Assembly (NCBI GenBank): GCA_041623895.1
Contig: JBFJVZ010000069.1
Span: forward strand, 1-22,012
Direction of reading: 5' to 3'
DNA from: JBFJVZ01 sp041623895
GTDB lineage: Bacteria; Planctomycetota; Planctomycetia; Pirellulales; Pirellulaceae
DNA: 22,012 nucleotides
Part shown: positions 9,797 through 17,715 of the stretch, one piece after another
Numbering within the stretch: position 1 is the first letter of the stretch
How the letters are laid out: each line of letters opens with the position of its first letter
Program-made: the position numbers and the translations under genes
Notes under the pieces: model-generated
What the model saw: only the letters and a program-made list of their open reading frames with translations
Databases searched by the model: none
Told to the model about the DNA's origin: nothing

Positions 9797-9815
9797 GTCA
9801 GGAATTTTTCCTGAC
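9797..9815. promoter_or_regulatory. Perfect inverted repeat in a divergent promoter region
   Basis: GTCAGGAATTTTTCCTGAC has 8-base arms (9797-9804 and 9808-9815) around a 3-base centre. It lies 88 bases upstream of the 812-aa gene and 122 bases upstream of the DUF58 gene, in the 228-base divergent gap. It could be an operator serving both promoters. A transcript hairpin is also possible, but the short arms and central location favour a protein-binding site. Confidence 0.35.
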
Positions 9816-9925
9816 CTGCGGGGTAATTTCGGAGGAGTTCGGGAGACCACTGGACAGGCTGCCAACGTGCGGTGACCGGCACGCATCGCAGCCTGCTGAC
9901 CTCCGCTGCTGGCCATCGATTGCGT

Positions 9926-9931
9926 TACAAT
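9926..9931 (+). promoter_or_regulatory. Possible -10 element of the DUF58 gene
   Basis: TACAAT matches the -10 consensus in five of six positions and ends 6 bases before the ATG at 9938, so the transcript would be leaderless or nearly so. That would fit the absence of a Shine-Dalgarno sequence. No good -35 is seen at the usual distance. Confidence 0.3.
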
Positions 9932-9937
9932 GGTCGC

Positions 9938-10831
9938 ATGTCCGTTGCCACCGAATCCGATCCGCTGTTGTCTCCCGAGTTGCTGGCGCGGCTGGAAAGA
10001 CTGGAATTGGTCTCGCGGAAAGTCTTTCGGGGTCGAATGAAGGGCGAACGAGTCAGTAAGCGCAAGGGCCAGAGTGTCGAATTCGCTGACTTTCGCAGCT
10101 ATGTGCCCGGTGACGATCTTCGCTTGATCGACTGGAATCTTTATGCCCGGCTGGACCAGCTGTTTTTGAAGCTATTTCAGGAAGAAGAAGATCTGCACTT
10201 TTACGCCTTGATCGATGCCAGCGAATCGATGAATTTTGGCACGCCAACGAAGTTGCGTGTTGCAAAGCAGTTGGCTGCGGCGTTGGGCTACGTTGGTTTG
10301 TGCCGGGCCGATCGCGTCAGCGTGGCGGCACTTGGACCAGCGGGCCGCCGTGCACCCGTCCTGCGGGGGCGTGCCAGCTTGTGGAAGATGCTTCAATATT
10401 TGGACTCGCTGGACAGCGGCCACAACGTGTCATTGCATGACGGCGTCAAAGATTTCTCGTTGCGAAACTCAGGCTCGGGCATCGTCGTCCTGATCAGTGA
10501 CCTGATGGACAAACAAGGTTACGAGTCGGCGCTGCGAATGTTGATCGGACGCCGAATGGATGTTTTTGTCATGCATGTCTTGTCCCCGGAAGAAATCGAT
10601 CCGCCGCTGCGTGGTGACCGCAAATTGATCGATGTCGAAGACGGTGACGATGCCGAGGTCACCATCAATGCTTACGTGCTGGAAAAATATCGAGAGACGG
10701 TCCAAGCATTCATTCGTTCGGTCAAGTCATTTTGCAGTCGACGTTCCATCGTCTATCTGCCGGTACGGACGGACACGGCAGTCGACCGGATTGTGACGCG
10801 GTACCTGCGCGAGCGAGGCGTGGTGCGATGA
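9938..10831 (+). CDS. DUF58 domain protein
   Basis: The 297-residue protein has the DUF58 signature: FADFRSYVPGDDLRLIDWNLYARLDQ near residues 50-75, followed by the VWA-like strand FYALIDASESM. DUF58 proteins are generally cytoplasmic partners of MoxR AAA+ ATPases and membrane VWA proteins; their biochemical role remains poorly defined. The ATG at 9938 (MSVATESD) is chosen because the longer frame from 9872 adds 22 residues of unlikely composition and would cover the -10-like TACAAT. The gene ends with a TGA overlapping the ATG of the VWA gene (ATGA at 10828-10831), so the two are probably translationally coupled. No MoxR gene lies in the window; the upstream gene is divergent. Confidence 0.88.
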   Translation: MSVATESDPLLSPELLARLERLELVSRKVFRGRMKGERVSKRKGQSVEFADFRSYVPGDDLRLIDWNLYARLDQLFLKLFQEEEDLHFYALIDASESMNFGTPTKLRVAKQLAAALGYVGLCRADRVSVAALGPAGRRAPVLRGRASLWKMLQYLDSLDSGHNVSLHDGVKDFSLRNSGSGIVVLISDLMDKQGYESALRMLIGRRMDVFVMHVLSPEEIDPPLRGDRKLIDVEDGDDAEVTINAYVLEKYRETVQAFIRSVKSFCSRRSIVYLPVRTDTAVDRIVTRYLRERGVVR

Positions 10832-13110
10832 GTTGGATTCCGACTCTGATGCCATGGCAATGGTGGCTGCTGGGGGCCGTTCCCATTGGCATTGTCCTGC
10901 TCTACTTTCTGAAACTTCGCCGCGAGCCGGTCGAAGTACCAAGTACGTATCTGTGGTCGCGGACGATCGAGGATCTGCACGTCAACAGTTTGTTACAGCG
11001 ATTGCGTCGCAATTTGTTGTTGCTGTTGCAACTGTTGGCTGTCGCCCTGGCAGCCCTGGCCCTGCTGAGACCCGGTGTTCGCGGCGAAACCAGTGGACAT
11101 GGACGATTCGTCATCTTGTTGGATACGTCTGCCAGCATGGCGGCCCGGGACGTCGAGGACGCGGAGAATCGATACGAGAAAGCTCGCGAGTTGATCACAG
11201 AGCGTATCAATACGATGAGTGACAGTGACGAAGCGATGTTGGTGAGCTTCAGCGATCGCCCCAACGTGCTGCAGTCCTTCACATCCGACCGCGGCCGTTT
11301 GCGCGACGCGCTCGCTCGGGCAACGCTGACCAAAAACCCAACCGACCTGATGGGTGCCTTGAAAGCGGCCGATGGATTGGCAAATCCGCGGCGCACCAGC
11401 GAAGCGGGTGATATGCAAGATGTGCAAGTTGCGGATGCAAAACCGGCTGACTTGTTGATTTACAGCGACGGCGGCTTTCAAACCAGCTCGCAGCGAACAC
11501 TAAAGGTCGGTGAAACTGCGAATTCAGAAATCCTGGTCCGTTGGCTCGTCGATGTCGGCTACCAGAACGCCAAGACCGTTCGGCTCAGGAGTGAATTCAA
11601 AAAGGATGACAGCCAACTTGAGGTCTTTCCGCCTACGGGCACGGAACTGCCCAAGCCTGTCCAAGTTCGATGGTCGGGCGACAAGGTCGCTTCGATTCAG
11701 ATGTTTGATGAAGAGACCGGCGAAATAATCGAAAACCTTGACGAGCTGACATTGCCTGCGATCGATTTCATCGGCGATGCAGTTTCGGAATTCAACCTCG
11801 GCAACCTGATTCCACAGTACATCGCGATCGGAACGGATGCGGTCAACAACCTTGGCATCATCGCGTTTTCTGCGGAACGCAACTTCGAGCGACCGGATGA
11901 AGTTCAGGCCTTCGCAACCGTCGTCAACATGGGGGCGACACCCGCCAACGCCGCCGCCTCGTTGTACCTGGGTGATACGTTTTACGAAGCATCGGCAGTC
12001 AACCTGGAGCCCGGCGAGCAAGCGGGATTGTCGTTCGTGTTTGAAAGCGACCAGGCAACTTCCTTGACACTCAGGCTGGAAGGGGCCAACAAAAGCGAGT
12101 GGAAAGACGATTTGCAACTCGATAACATTGCTTATGCCGGCCTGACGCCGTTACGGACGGTATCGGTGCTGGTGATCACACCAGGTAATAAGCCGCTGGA
12201 AGTCGCACTGGCCACCGAGAGTGCCGACAAGATCTGCGTTCGCGAATTCATGCCACCCAGTTTCTTGGAGTCCGAAGACTACCAGAAACGTGCAGCCTCG
12301 GGCGTCGATGATTTGATCATTTACGATCGCTGCACGCCCAAAGAAATGCCGCCCACCAACACCTTCTTTATCGGTTCGCTGCCCAGCGAGGGCTGGCAGT
12401 GGGAGACCGAAGCACAGCCGATTGTATTGATCGATTTTGATCGCACGCATCCCGTGATGCGATACGTTGAACTTTATTCCTTGTTGATTGTTGCCGGACG
12501 CGGAGTCAAAGGGCCAACGGGGACGGCTGATTTGGTTGGTTCAGATGCGGGCACGGTGTTAGCAATCGCGCCACGGCAAGGCTATCAAGATATGGTGCTG
12601 GGGTTTGAAATCGTTTCGGATGGCCCCGATGGTCCTGAAATCAATACCAACTGGTATGCCGAAAGAGCGTGGCCAGTGTTTATCTTTAACGTACTGCGAT
12701 ACTTGGCGGGAGCCGCCGGGGCGAGTGGAGCACCTTCGTTTCGCCCGGGCGAAACGGTTCGTTTGCGAGTCGAAAGCGCTTTGGATCAGGTCAAAATTCG
12801 CCGTGTGGGCGACGACGCCAAGACGGTCAAAACTGGCCCCTCAGGGTCGATCGAGTTTGTTGACACCAATCAACCTGGCAATTACCTGGTCGAGGCGGAA
12901 GAACGTTTGGCCGACATGTTTGCCGTCAACCTGTTTGACCGCCGCGAGAGCGATATTGCCACAGCGCCCACCGTAGATCTGGGATATGAGGAAGTCGATG
13001 CTATCGACGCCGGTGTCGAGCGCCGCCAAGAATTCTGGCGCTGGCTGCTGATCGCCATGCTCGGCATGCTGGCGGTAGAGTGGTGGTTGTACTCCAGGCG
13101 TGTTGCCTAA
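10828..13110 (+). CDS. BatA-like VWA domain membrane protein
   Basis: This 760-residue protein starts with the BatA (aerotolerance regulator N-terminal) pattern: a membrane helix at 10-28 (PWQWWLLGAVPIGIVLLYFL), then LKLRREPVEVPSTYLW, then a second hydrophobic segment at 62-80. A VWA domain follows (about 92-240) with the metal-binding MIDAS motif DTSAS (Asp99, Ser101, Ser103). The long middle part (about 250-640) is beta-rich with a CARDB-like stretch and is probably periplasmic. A C-terminal helix at about 738-756 (FWRWLLIAMLGMLAVEWWL) ends in arginines, consistent with an inside C-terminus. The start overlaps the DUF58 stop; the longer frame from 10732 runs inside DUF58 and is rejected. 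It is likely part of a MoxR/DUF58/VWA envelope complex. Its specific target is unknown. Confidence 0.88.
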   Translation: MSWIPTLMPWQWWLLGAVPIGIVLLYFLKLRREPVEVPSTYLWSRTIEDLHVNSLLQRLRRNLLLLLQLLAVALAALALLRPGVRGETSGHGRFVILLDTSASMAARDVEDAENRYEKARELITERINTMSDSDEAMLVSFSDRPNVLQSFTSDRGRLRDALARATLTKNPTDLMGALKAADGLANPRRTSEAGDMQDVQVADAKPADLLIYSDGGFQTSSQRTLKVGETANSEILVRWLVDVGYQNAKTVRLRSEFKKDDSQLEVFPPTGTELPKPVQVRWSGDKVASIQMFDEETGEIIENLDELTLPAIDFIGDAVSEFNLGNLIPQYIAIGTDAVNNLGIIAFSAERNFERPDEVQAFATVVNMGATPANAAASLYLGDTFYEASAVNLEPGEQAGLSFVFESDQATSLTLRLEGANKSEWKDDLQLDNIAYAGLTPLRTVSVLVITPGNKPLEVALATESADKICVREFMPPSFLESEDYQKRAASGVDDLIIYDRCTPKEMPPTNTFFIGSLPSEGWQWETEAQPIVLIDFDRTHPVMRYVELYSLLIVAGRGVKGPTGTADLVGSDAGTVLAIAPRQGYQDMVLGFEIVSDGPDGPEINTNWYAERAWPVFIFNVLRYLAGAAGASGAPSFRPGETVRLRVESALDQVKIRRVGDDAKTVKTGPSGSIEFVDTNQPGNYLVEAEERLADMFAVNLFDRRESDIATAPTVDLGYEEVDAIDAGVERRQEFWRWLLIAMLGMLAVEWWLYSRRVA

Positions 13111-13128
13111 TACATTTTCATCTTTCAC

Positions 13129-13205
13129 GTAGCCGGACACTCTCCCTGTTCTGGCAGCAGGATTGCCAGCACAAGTCCTGGCCAGTCCTGACCTACATTT
13201 GCTTC
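13129..13205. repeat. Intergenic palindromic repeat, copy B
   Basis: This is a diverged, 12-base-longer relative of the element at 1799-1863, with ends GTAG (13129-13132) and CTAC (13193-13196). It again sits between convergent genes. Its right end runs into the helix-hairpin-helix gene: on the minus strand GAAGCAAATGTAG supplies the last codons (KQM) and the TAG stop. The extra bases lie in the middle, around CAGCAGGATTGCCAG. Confidence 0.65.
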
Positions 13206-14119
13206 TCTCGTGGACTTGCTTGCAGATAGTGTTCCGCGCAATCTTTTTCACGTCCGCGCACGATTCGTTTTCCCTTTAGCTTTCCAAATTGTGACGTGAT
13301 CACCGTCCATTGCCCCTCTCCGTCGTGGTCATCACGATAGATCACAACCCAATCGTGCGTCTTGCCAAATTCGTGGGCCTTGGCAGTGTTCGAGAACAGC
13401 GCCGTGTAATGACCGTCGTTCTGCTGAGTGTGCAGAATCGGCAGCCACGCTTTTCCCTCCGGATTGAAACGCTTGGGCGCAATCCGTATCAACCGATCCT
13501 GCTGAGCTAGCCGACGGTATTTTTCATCGATAGCCAGCAGGTCAGCAACCGGGACGAGCTGACTTTCGTCAAGCATCGATTGTGAAGCACGTGATCGTGG
13601 TGCCCTGAATCGTCCAGCACAAGACTGCTGGACCGCCAGAATTCGCTTTCGACCCATCCCCGCAACCTTGGCCAGGGTTCCGTCATAGGCCGCGGTCTCA
13701 AGTTGCGCCAGCGTCTCGATCCCAAGTTCGTCGTGGATCCGCGCGGCGAGTTCAGGCCCAATTCCGGGCACAGTCGTAAAAACGCGTTCAGCGGCAAGCT
13801 CACCACGAAGCCGATCGAGCATGGCCATGTGACCGGTCGCGCAAAAATGTTCGATTGCCGATGCGATCGACCTACCGATGCCCGGGAGTCGTATCAATCC
13901 ATCCAAGCCTTCTTCATCAAGAACTTGATGTAACGGTGATTCAAGTTCTTCAATGGTGGCAGCTGCAATCCGATACGCCCGAATTCGGAACGGATTCGCC
14001 GCTTGTGCTTCCAGCAGATCGGCGATTTCGTTAAGACTCTCGGAGACTTGCGTGTTTGTGGGCGGAGCGATGCCCTTGGAGATTGCGTCAGCGGATTGCG
14101 GCTGAATGGGGGCGACCAC
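13193..14119 (-). CDS. Helix-hairpin-helix DNA-binding protein related to the PolX N-terminus
   Basis: The 308-residue protein resembles the N-terminal HhH part of family X DNA polymerases. It has an 8-kDa-domain-like start (LNEIADLLEAQAANPFRIRAYRIAAATIEEL, about 29-59; the motif is split here only by its length), a first hairpin LPGIGRSIASAIEHF (78-92), a second VPGIGPELAARIHDEL (117-132) and a third VAGMGRKRI (152-160). The palm nucleotidyltransferase and the PHP domain of bacterial PolX are absent. A basic unknown domain (about 205-300) replaces them. It should bind structured or damaged DNA, but enzymatic activity is not predicted. The start is a GTG at 14119, well supported by AAGAGGA (14127-14133) 7 bases upstream. 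The last residues and stop codon come from an intergenic repeat. It lies 231 bases downstream of the alcohol dehydrogenase. Confidence 0.8.
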   Translation of the reverse strand: MVAPIQPQSADAISKGIAPPTNTQVSESLNEIADLLEAQAANPFRIRAYRIAAATIEELESPLHQVLDEEGLDGLIRLPGIGRSIASAIEHFCATGHMAMLDRLRGELAAERVFTTVPGIGPELAARIHDELGIETLAQLETAAYDGTLAKVAGMGRKRILAVQQSCAGRFRAPRSRASQSMLDESQLVPVADLLAIDEKYRRLAQQDRLIRIAPKRFNPEGKAWLPILHTQQNDGHYTALFSNTAKAHEFGKTHDWVVIYRDDHDGEGQWTVITSQFGKLKGKRIVRGREKDCAEHYLQASPREKQM

Positions 14120-14350
14120 AATAGCGTCCTCTTTGTTGCTCCAAAACTATGGTTGCGAGCAGCGACGCGTCATATTGACACAACTTTGTGACACGTATGG
14201 GCATGCACATCGCGCTGGATGCCAGAATCAACGGAGTGCAAAAAATGTGCCGCGTGAGCCTGGGAACCAGCTTCGTTGAACACGACGCCGTAGGCGAGGC
14301 TGATCGTTGGAACCTCCCCTGCGAAATCGCGTTAAACAGAAATAGCTAAA

Positions 14351-15349
14351 TTACATGATCAAAACGCCGGTCCCGTTGATTTGATCGTTCTTCAGCTCTT
14401 GCAGTGCGCGGTTGGCTTCGGCCAGCGAATACGTTGTCACACGCGGACGGATCAGAATCTCGGCGGCCTCCTTCAGCAACGAGTGTCCGTCTTGGCGCGT
14501 GTTCGCGGTAACCGAGCGTAGATTGCGTTCGTAAAAAAGAGTTTCTTCGTAATTGAGTGAGGGGATATCGGACATGTGAATCCCCGCCAGCGCCAACGTT
14601 CCTCCCTTGTCGATTTTCTTCAGTGCTTGGGGAACCAGTTCTCCGGCCGGTGCGAAAATGATCGCACTATCGACCTGCACGGGCATTTCGTCGGCGGAAG
14701 CACCAACCCACGTCGCACCCATGTCAGCGGCGAGCTGCCGATGTTTTTCCCCGCGAGTGACAACGTAAACGTCGCATGCGCGATGCAGGGCGATTTGCAT
14801 GACGACATGAGCACTTGAGCCAAAGCCGTAAATGCCAAGCTTGTCGCCGGGTCGCAAATCGCTTCTCGCCAACGCTCGATAACCGATGATTCCGGCGCAA
14901 AGCAGTGGGGCAGCCTGCTGATCCCCAAAAACCTCCGGCAACCAATAGGCAAAATCCTCGGCAACAACTGCATACTCGGCATAGCCACCATGCTCGTGGT
15001 AACCAGTAAACCGCGACCGCTGGCACAGGTTTTCGTTACCGGCCCAACAGTAACGGCAATTGCCGCAGGTGTGCCTGAGCCAAGCAACACCTACGCGATC
15101 CCCGACTTTCAACCGCGTACATCCGTCCCCTAACTGGTCGACGATGCCCACGATCTGATGTCCAGGGATGATGGGCTCGGTCTGTTTGGGCAAGTCGCCT
15201 TCGATCACATGCAGATCGGTTCGGCAGATCGCGCAGCAGGTCACTTTCAGACGTACTTCCTTCGGGCCCGGCACGGGATCATCGAGATCACAATACTCCA
15301 AAGGTGATGATTCGATCGGCCCACGGCCGCTTAGCAACATGGCTTTCAC
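14351..15349 (-). CDS. Zinc-dependent alcohol dehydrogenase
   Basis: This medium-chain dehydrogenase oxidises an alcohol or reduces an aldehyde with NAD(P). The catalytic zinc ligands Cys42 (CRTDLH) and His64 (PGHQIVG) are present, and the four structural zinc cysteines are Cys95, Cys98, Cys101 and Cys109. The Rossmann motif GIYGFGSSAHVVMQIA follows near residue 170. The residue after His64 is Gln where many relatives have Glu. I chose the GTG at 15349 (MKAMLLSGRGP) because AGAGGAG lies 6 bases upstream and 332 residues is the usual family length. The longer frame opening with TTG at 15454 adds 35 unsupported residues. The substrate is not determinable. An operator-like palindrome about 165-205 bases upstream suggests regulation. 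Confidence 0.92.
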   Translation of the reverse strand: MKAMLLSGRGPIESSPLEYCDLDDPVPGPKEVRLKVTCCAICRTDLHVIEGDLPKQTEPIIPGHQIVGIVDQLGDGCTRLKVGDRVGVAWLRHTCGNCRYCWAGNENLCQRSRFTGYHEHGGYAEYAVVAEDFAYWLPEVFGDQQAAPLLCAGIIGYRALARSDLRPGDKLGIYGFGSSAHVVMQIALHRACDVYVVTRGEKHRQLAADMGATWVGASADEMPVQVDSAIIFAPAGELVPQALKKIDKGGTLALAGIHMSDIPSLNYEETLFYERNLRSVTANTRQDGHSLLKEAAEILIRPRVTTYSLAEANRALQELKNDQINGTGVLIM

Positions 15350-15514
15350 AAACCGCTCCTCTGCTGCAATTAGAACTTTGGACTCGTCGATGTCATCTGG
15401 GGCCTTGAGCCACTGGGTCAACTGCTGCGCCTCAAAGACCAGGCAACGTGTCAACAGGCAGGTGGTCGGGTGGGTGGAGACCGCTGATATAGGTGGGATC
15501 AGTGCTTGGTTGCG

Positions 15515-15554
15515 CTACATCATGGTTATTGCGCTTACATCATTGCTGATGTAA
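15515..15554. promoter_or_regulatory. Operator-like array upstream of the alcohol dehydrogenase
   Basis: A perfect inverted repeat TTACATCATTGCTGATGTAA (15535-15554, 8-base arms, 4-base centre) is preceded by a third half-site CTACATCA (15515-15522). The stretches before both left half-sites also repeat (TTGCGCT). Three half-sites of one sequence over 40 bases look like a regulator-binding region. The regulator is not identified and is not encoded next to it. Confidence 0.4.
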
Positions 15555-15742
15555 CGGTTTCAATCGGCAGTTGCAATTGAATTATCGGTTAGATGCGCTC
15601 GGCAGACGAAAGTTTACAAAAGAAGTCATTCCCTACCTGTCTACTGAGGGGCTTATCGGACTCGCATTAGCTACTGCGCTTTTGTGCAGGGTCTGACAAG
15701 CTGTACACAGAGCGCACGCCACGCCATCTACTTCAGGGGCAA

Positions 15743-15760
15743 GCAGGCTCGCGTGCCTGC
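15743..15760 (-). terminator. Weak hairpin after the histidine kinase gene
   Basis: GCAGGC (15743-15748) pairs with GCCTGC (15755-15760) across six bases, 22 bases beyond the kinase stop codon. A second inverted repeat, CGCTAAC/GTTAGCG (15761-15767 and 15782-15788), overlaps the stop. No U-tract follows, so intrinsic termination is uncertain. Confidence 0.22.
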
Positions 15761-15782
15761 CGCTAACTAATTCGGCCGGACG

Positions 15783-17699
15783 TTAGCGAGGAATCACCAG
15801 CACGATTTCTGCGCCTGGTTGCTGCAGATCGCCGACTTCGATAACGCCATCATGCGTTTCAACAATTCGCTTGGCGATCGCCATGCCAAGTCCGGTGCCT
15901 CTTTGCTTTGTCGTAAAGAACGGCTGAAATATTCGTGCTGCGACATCCTGCTTGAATCCCGGACCATTGTCGCGAATCGCGACACGAATCGCCGGTTGAG
16001 TGTCCAAATCGGATTCGCTGCATTGGATCACGACCTGCCCGGGAGTCGGGCAAGCAGTGATGGCATTTTCAAAGATATTGCGGAACACCTGTTCAATCCG
16101 GTGCTGGTCGATTCGGCAAGTCAGATTCGACGGACAGTCGTCATCTACCAGCTCAATCGTGCGATCGGCACGGATCAAATTCAGATCATCCCAAACCTTG
16201 CGCCAAATTATCCGCAAATCTGCGTTCTGACGATGAAGATTGATCGGCGCCGCATAGCTACGAACCTCCTCATACAGGCGACGCAAATCGTCAATGGCGA
16301 CACGGACTCGATTGGTCAGATCAATTTGTTCCGGTTGGCCTTCCAAATCCAACGTCAACATATCCAGGCAAGCCTGCGCACGCTGCAAAGCATTTCGGCT
16401 TTCATGAGCCAAGCCGGTGACCATTTCGCCAATGGCCGCCAAACGCTCCGACTGCACCAATCGCTCGTGAGTTCGGCGATCTTCGGTGATATCCTCCATC
16501 ACGGCAACGATATGACTCGGCACCGCTTCGCCATTCCGCACCGGTGCGATGGTGATGTCGTTCCAAAACATGGTCCCATCTTTCCGATAGCTACGGACAA
16601 TCGCGTGACATTCGATCAGATTCTTTAAGGCATCGGCAATGGTCTCCAGGCCTGGTTGTTCAACATCATCGCCGTACAGAATGCTAAACGTTTTGCCCCG
16701 CAATTCGCCGGCATCATAACCGGTCATTGTTTGAAATGCTTCGTTCGCGAAAACGATTGGGTAATCTGCCCCCTTAGCTTCAATGATCAGCACTCCTTCG
16801 CCCGCGGATCTCAGCGCCTGATCACGAACACGCAGTTCATGCACACTATCTTTCAACTCGGCGCTCAAACGATTTCGTTCTTCCTCCGCCCGCTTGCGCT
16901 CGGTGATGTCCAGAACAATCGAGACGAATGTCGACTCTCCGGCAACACGCGATAGCTGCAAATGGACTTCCACGGGATACGTAGTGCCATTCTTACGTAC
17001 GTGCAAGGTCTCAAAGACAAGATTCTCGAAGAGACCAGCCCGCAAAGGTGCAACCACCTCTTCAAACCTTTCCCTGGTGAACTCAGGCTTGATGTCAACG
17101 GGTGTCAGGCGCCGCAGTTCCCGCATCGAATAGCCCAGGTTGTGGCGGGCACCGCGGTTAACGCACTCAAACTTTAAGGTGTTGGAACTGAAGATATAGA
17201 TTTCATTAAGGGCATCTTCAAGGACGCGACCCAACCACGAAGCCGAGCGTTCGGCGTGCTTGAGCTCCGATAAGTCGTGAACGATGCCGGTGAATAATCG
17301 TTGCGAGCCAACAGTGATCTCGCTAACCGACAGATACATCGGGAACGTGCTGCCATCCTTGCGGCGACCTTCGACTTCGCGGCCTCGCCCGATGATCCGC
17401 TGCTCCCCCGTATTCAAATATCTTTCCAAATATCCGTCATGCTGATCTTGATACGGCGAAGGCATCAACATTTTTACGTTTTGGCCCACAAGCTCCTCTT
17501 CCGAGTAACCAAACAGATCCACGGTTGCAGGGTTGACCGATTCGACGATCCCCCGTTCGTCAATCGTGATCATTCCGTCGACAGCGGTTTCGAAAAACGC
17601 CCTCAATCGGGCGTCAGCCTTGTTAAGATCCGTCGTGGCGTTCTGCGAGTTGGGCAAGTTATCGTTCGCTATCTGCAGGTTGGGAGCACCGCAATACAA
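15783..17699 (-). CDS. Cytoplasmic triple-PAS histidine kinase with FixL-like first PAS
   Basis: The 638-residue protein has three PAS domains (about 28-147, 155-270 and 290-408), a HisKA dimerisation helix with phospho-acceptor His432 (GLAHESRN) and an ATPase domain with DNGPGF (577-582) and GTGLGMAI (601-608). There is no membrane segment or signal peptide, so sensing is cytosolic. PAS1 closely resembles the haem PAS of FixL: His87 in QHDGYLERY aligns with the proximal haem ligand and Arg107 in IIGRGREV with the distal oxygen-binding arginine, at the same 20-residue spacing. PAS3 lacks the LOV cysteine. No response regulator is adjacent, so it is an orphan kinase. The start is tentative: a TTG at 17699, 16 bases after the copper ATPase stop, without a Shine-Dalgarno sequence, perhaps translationally coupled. 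Confidence 0.88.
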   Translation of the reverse strand: MYCGAPNLQIANDNLPNSQNATTDLNKADARLRAFFETAVDGMITIDERGIVESVNPATVDLFGYSEEELVGQNVKMLMPSPYQDQHDGYLERYLNTGEQRIIGRGREVEGRRKDGSTFPMYLSVSEITVGSQRLFTGIVHDLSELKHAERSASWLGRVLEDALNEIYIFSSNTLKFECVNRGARHNLGYSMRELRRLTPVDIKPEFTRERFEEVVAPLRAGLFENLVFETLHVRKNGTTYPVEVHLQLSRVAGESTFVSIVLDITERKRAEEERNRLSAELKDSVHELRVRDQALRSAGEGVLIIEAKGADYPIVFANEAFQTMTGYDAGELRGKTFSILYGDDVEQPGLETIADALKNLIECHAIVRSYRKDGTMFWNDITIAPVRNGEAVPSHIVAVMEDITEDRRTHERLVQSERLAAIGEMVTGLAHESRNALQRAQACLDMLTLDLEGQPEQIDLTNRVRVAIDDLRRLYEEVRSYAAPINLHRQNADLRIIWRKVWDDLNLIRADRTIELVDDDCPSNLTCRIDQHRIEQVFRNIFENAITACPTPGQVVIQCSESDLDTQPAIRVAIRDNGPGFKQDVAARIFQPFFTTKQRGTGLGMAIAKRIVETHDGVIEVGDLQQPGAEIVLVIPR

Positions 17700-17715
17700 A
17701 TGATTCAGACGATGT

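Larger units (their letters stand above)
15350..15782. other. Intergenic region upstream of the alcohol dehydrogenase
   Basis: This 433-base gap lies between the histidine kinase stop and the dehydrogenase start, both on the minus strand. It holds the TACATCA half-site array (15515-15554) and two short inverted repeats near the kinase stop (15743-15760 and 15761-15788). No coding region is supported, and no clear promoter could be placed. Confidence 0.45.

Noticed and set aside
9872..9937. 22-residue extension of the DUF58 protein
   Set aside because: It overlaps the -10-like TACAAT and resembles no family sequence; the ATG at 9938 fits better.
10732..10827. 32-residue extension of the VWA protein into the DUF58 gene
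   Set aside because: The ATG at 10828 in an ATGA overlap begins a classical BatA-type N-terminus; the extension is out-of-frame DUF58 sequence.
15350..15454. 35-residue N-terminal extension of the alcohol dehydrogenase starting with TTG at 15454
   Set aside because: A GTG at 15349 has AGAGGAG six bases upstream and gives the normal family length and start (MKAM); the extension has no ribosome-binding site.
16650..16830. Third PAS domain of the kinase as a LOV blue-light sensor
   Set aside because: The GKTFSILYGDD stretch lacks the flavin-reactive cysteine of the LOV consensus.
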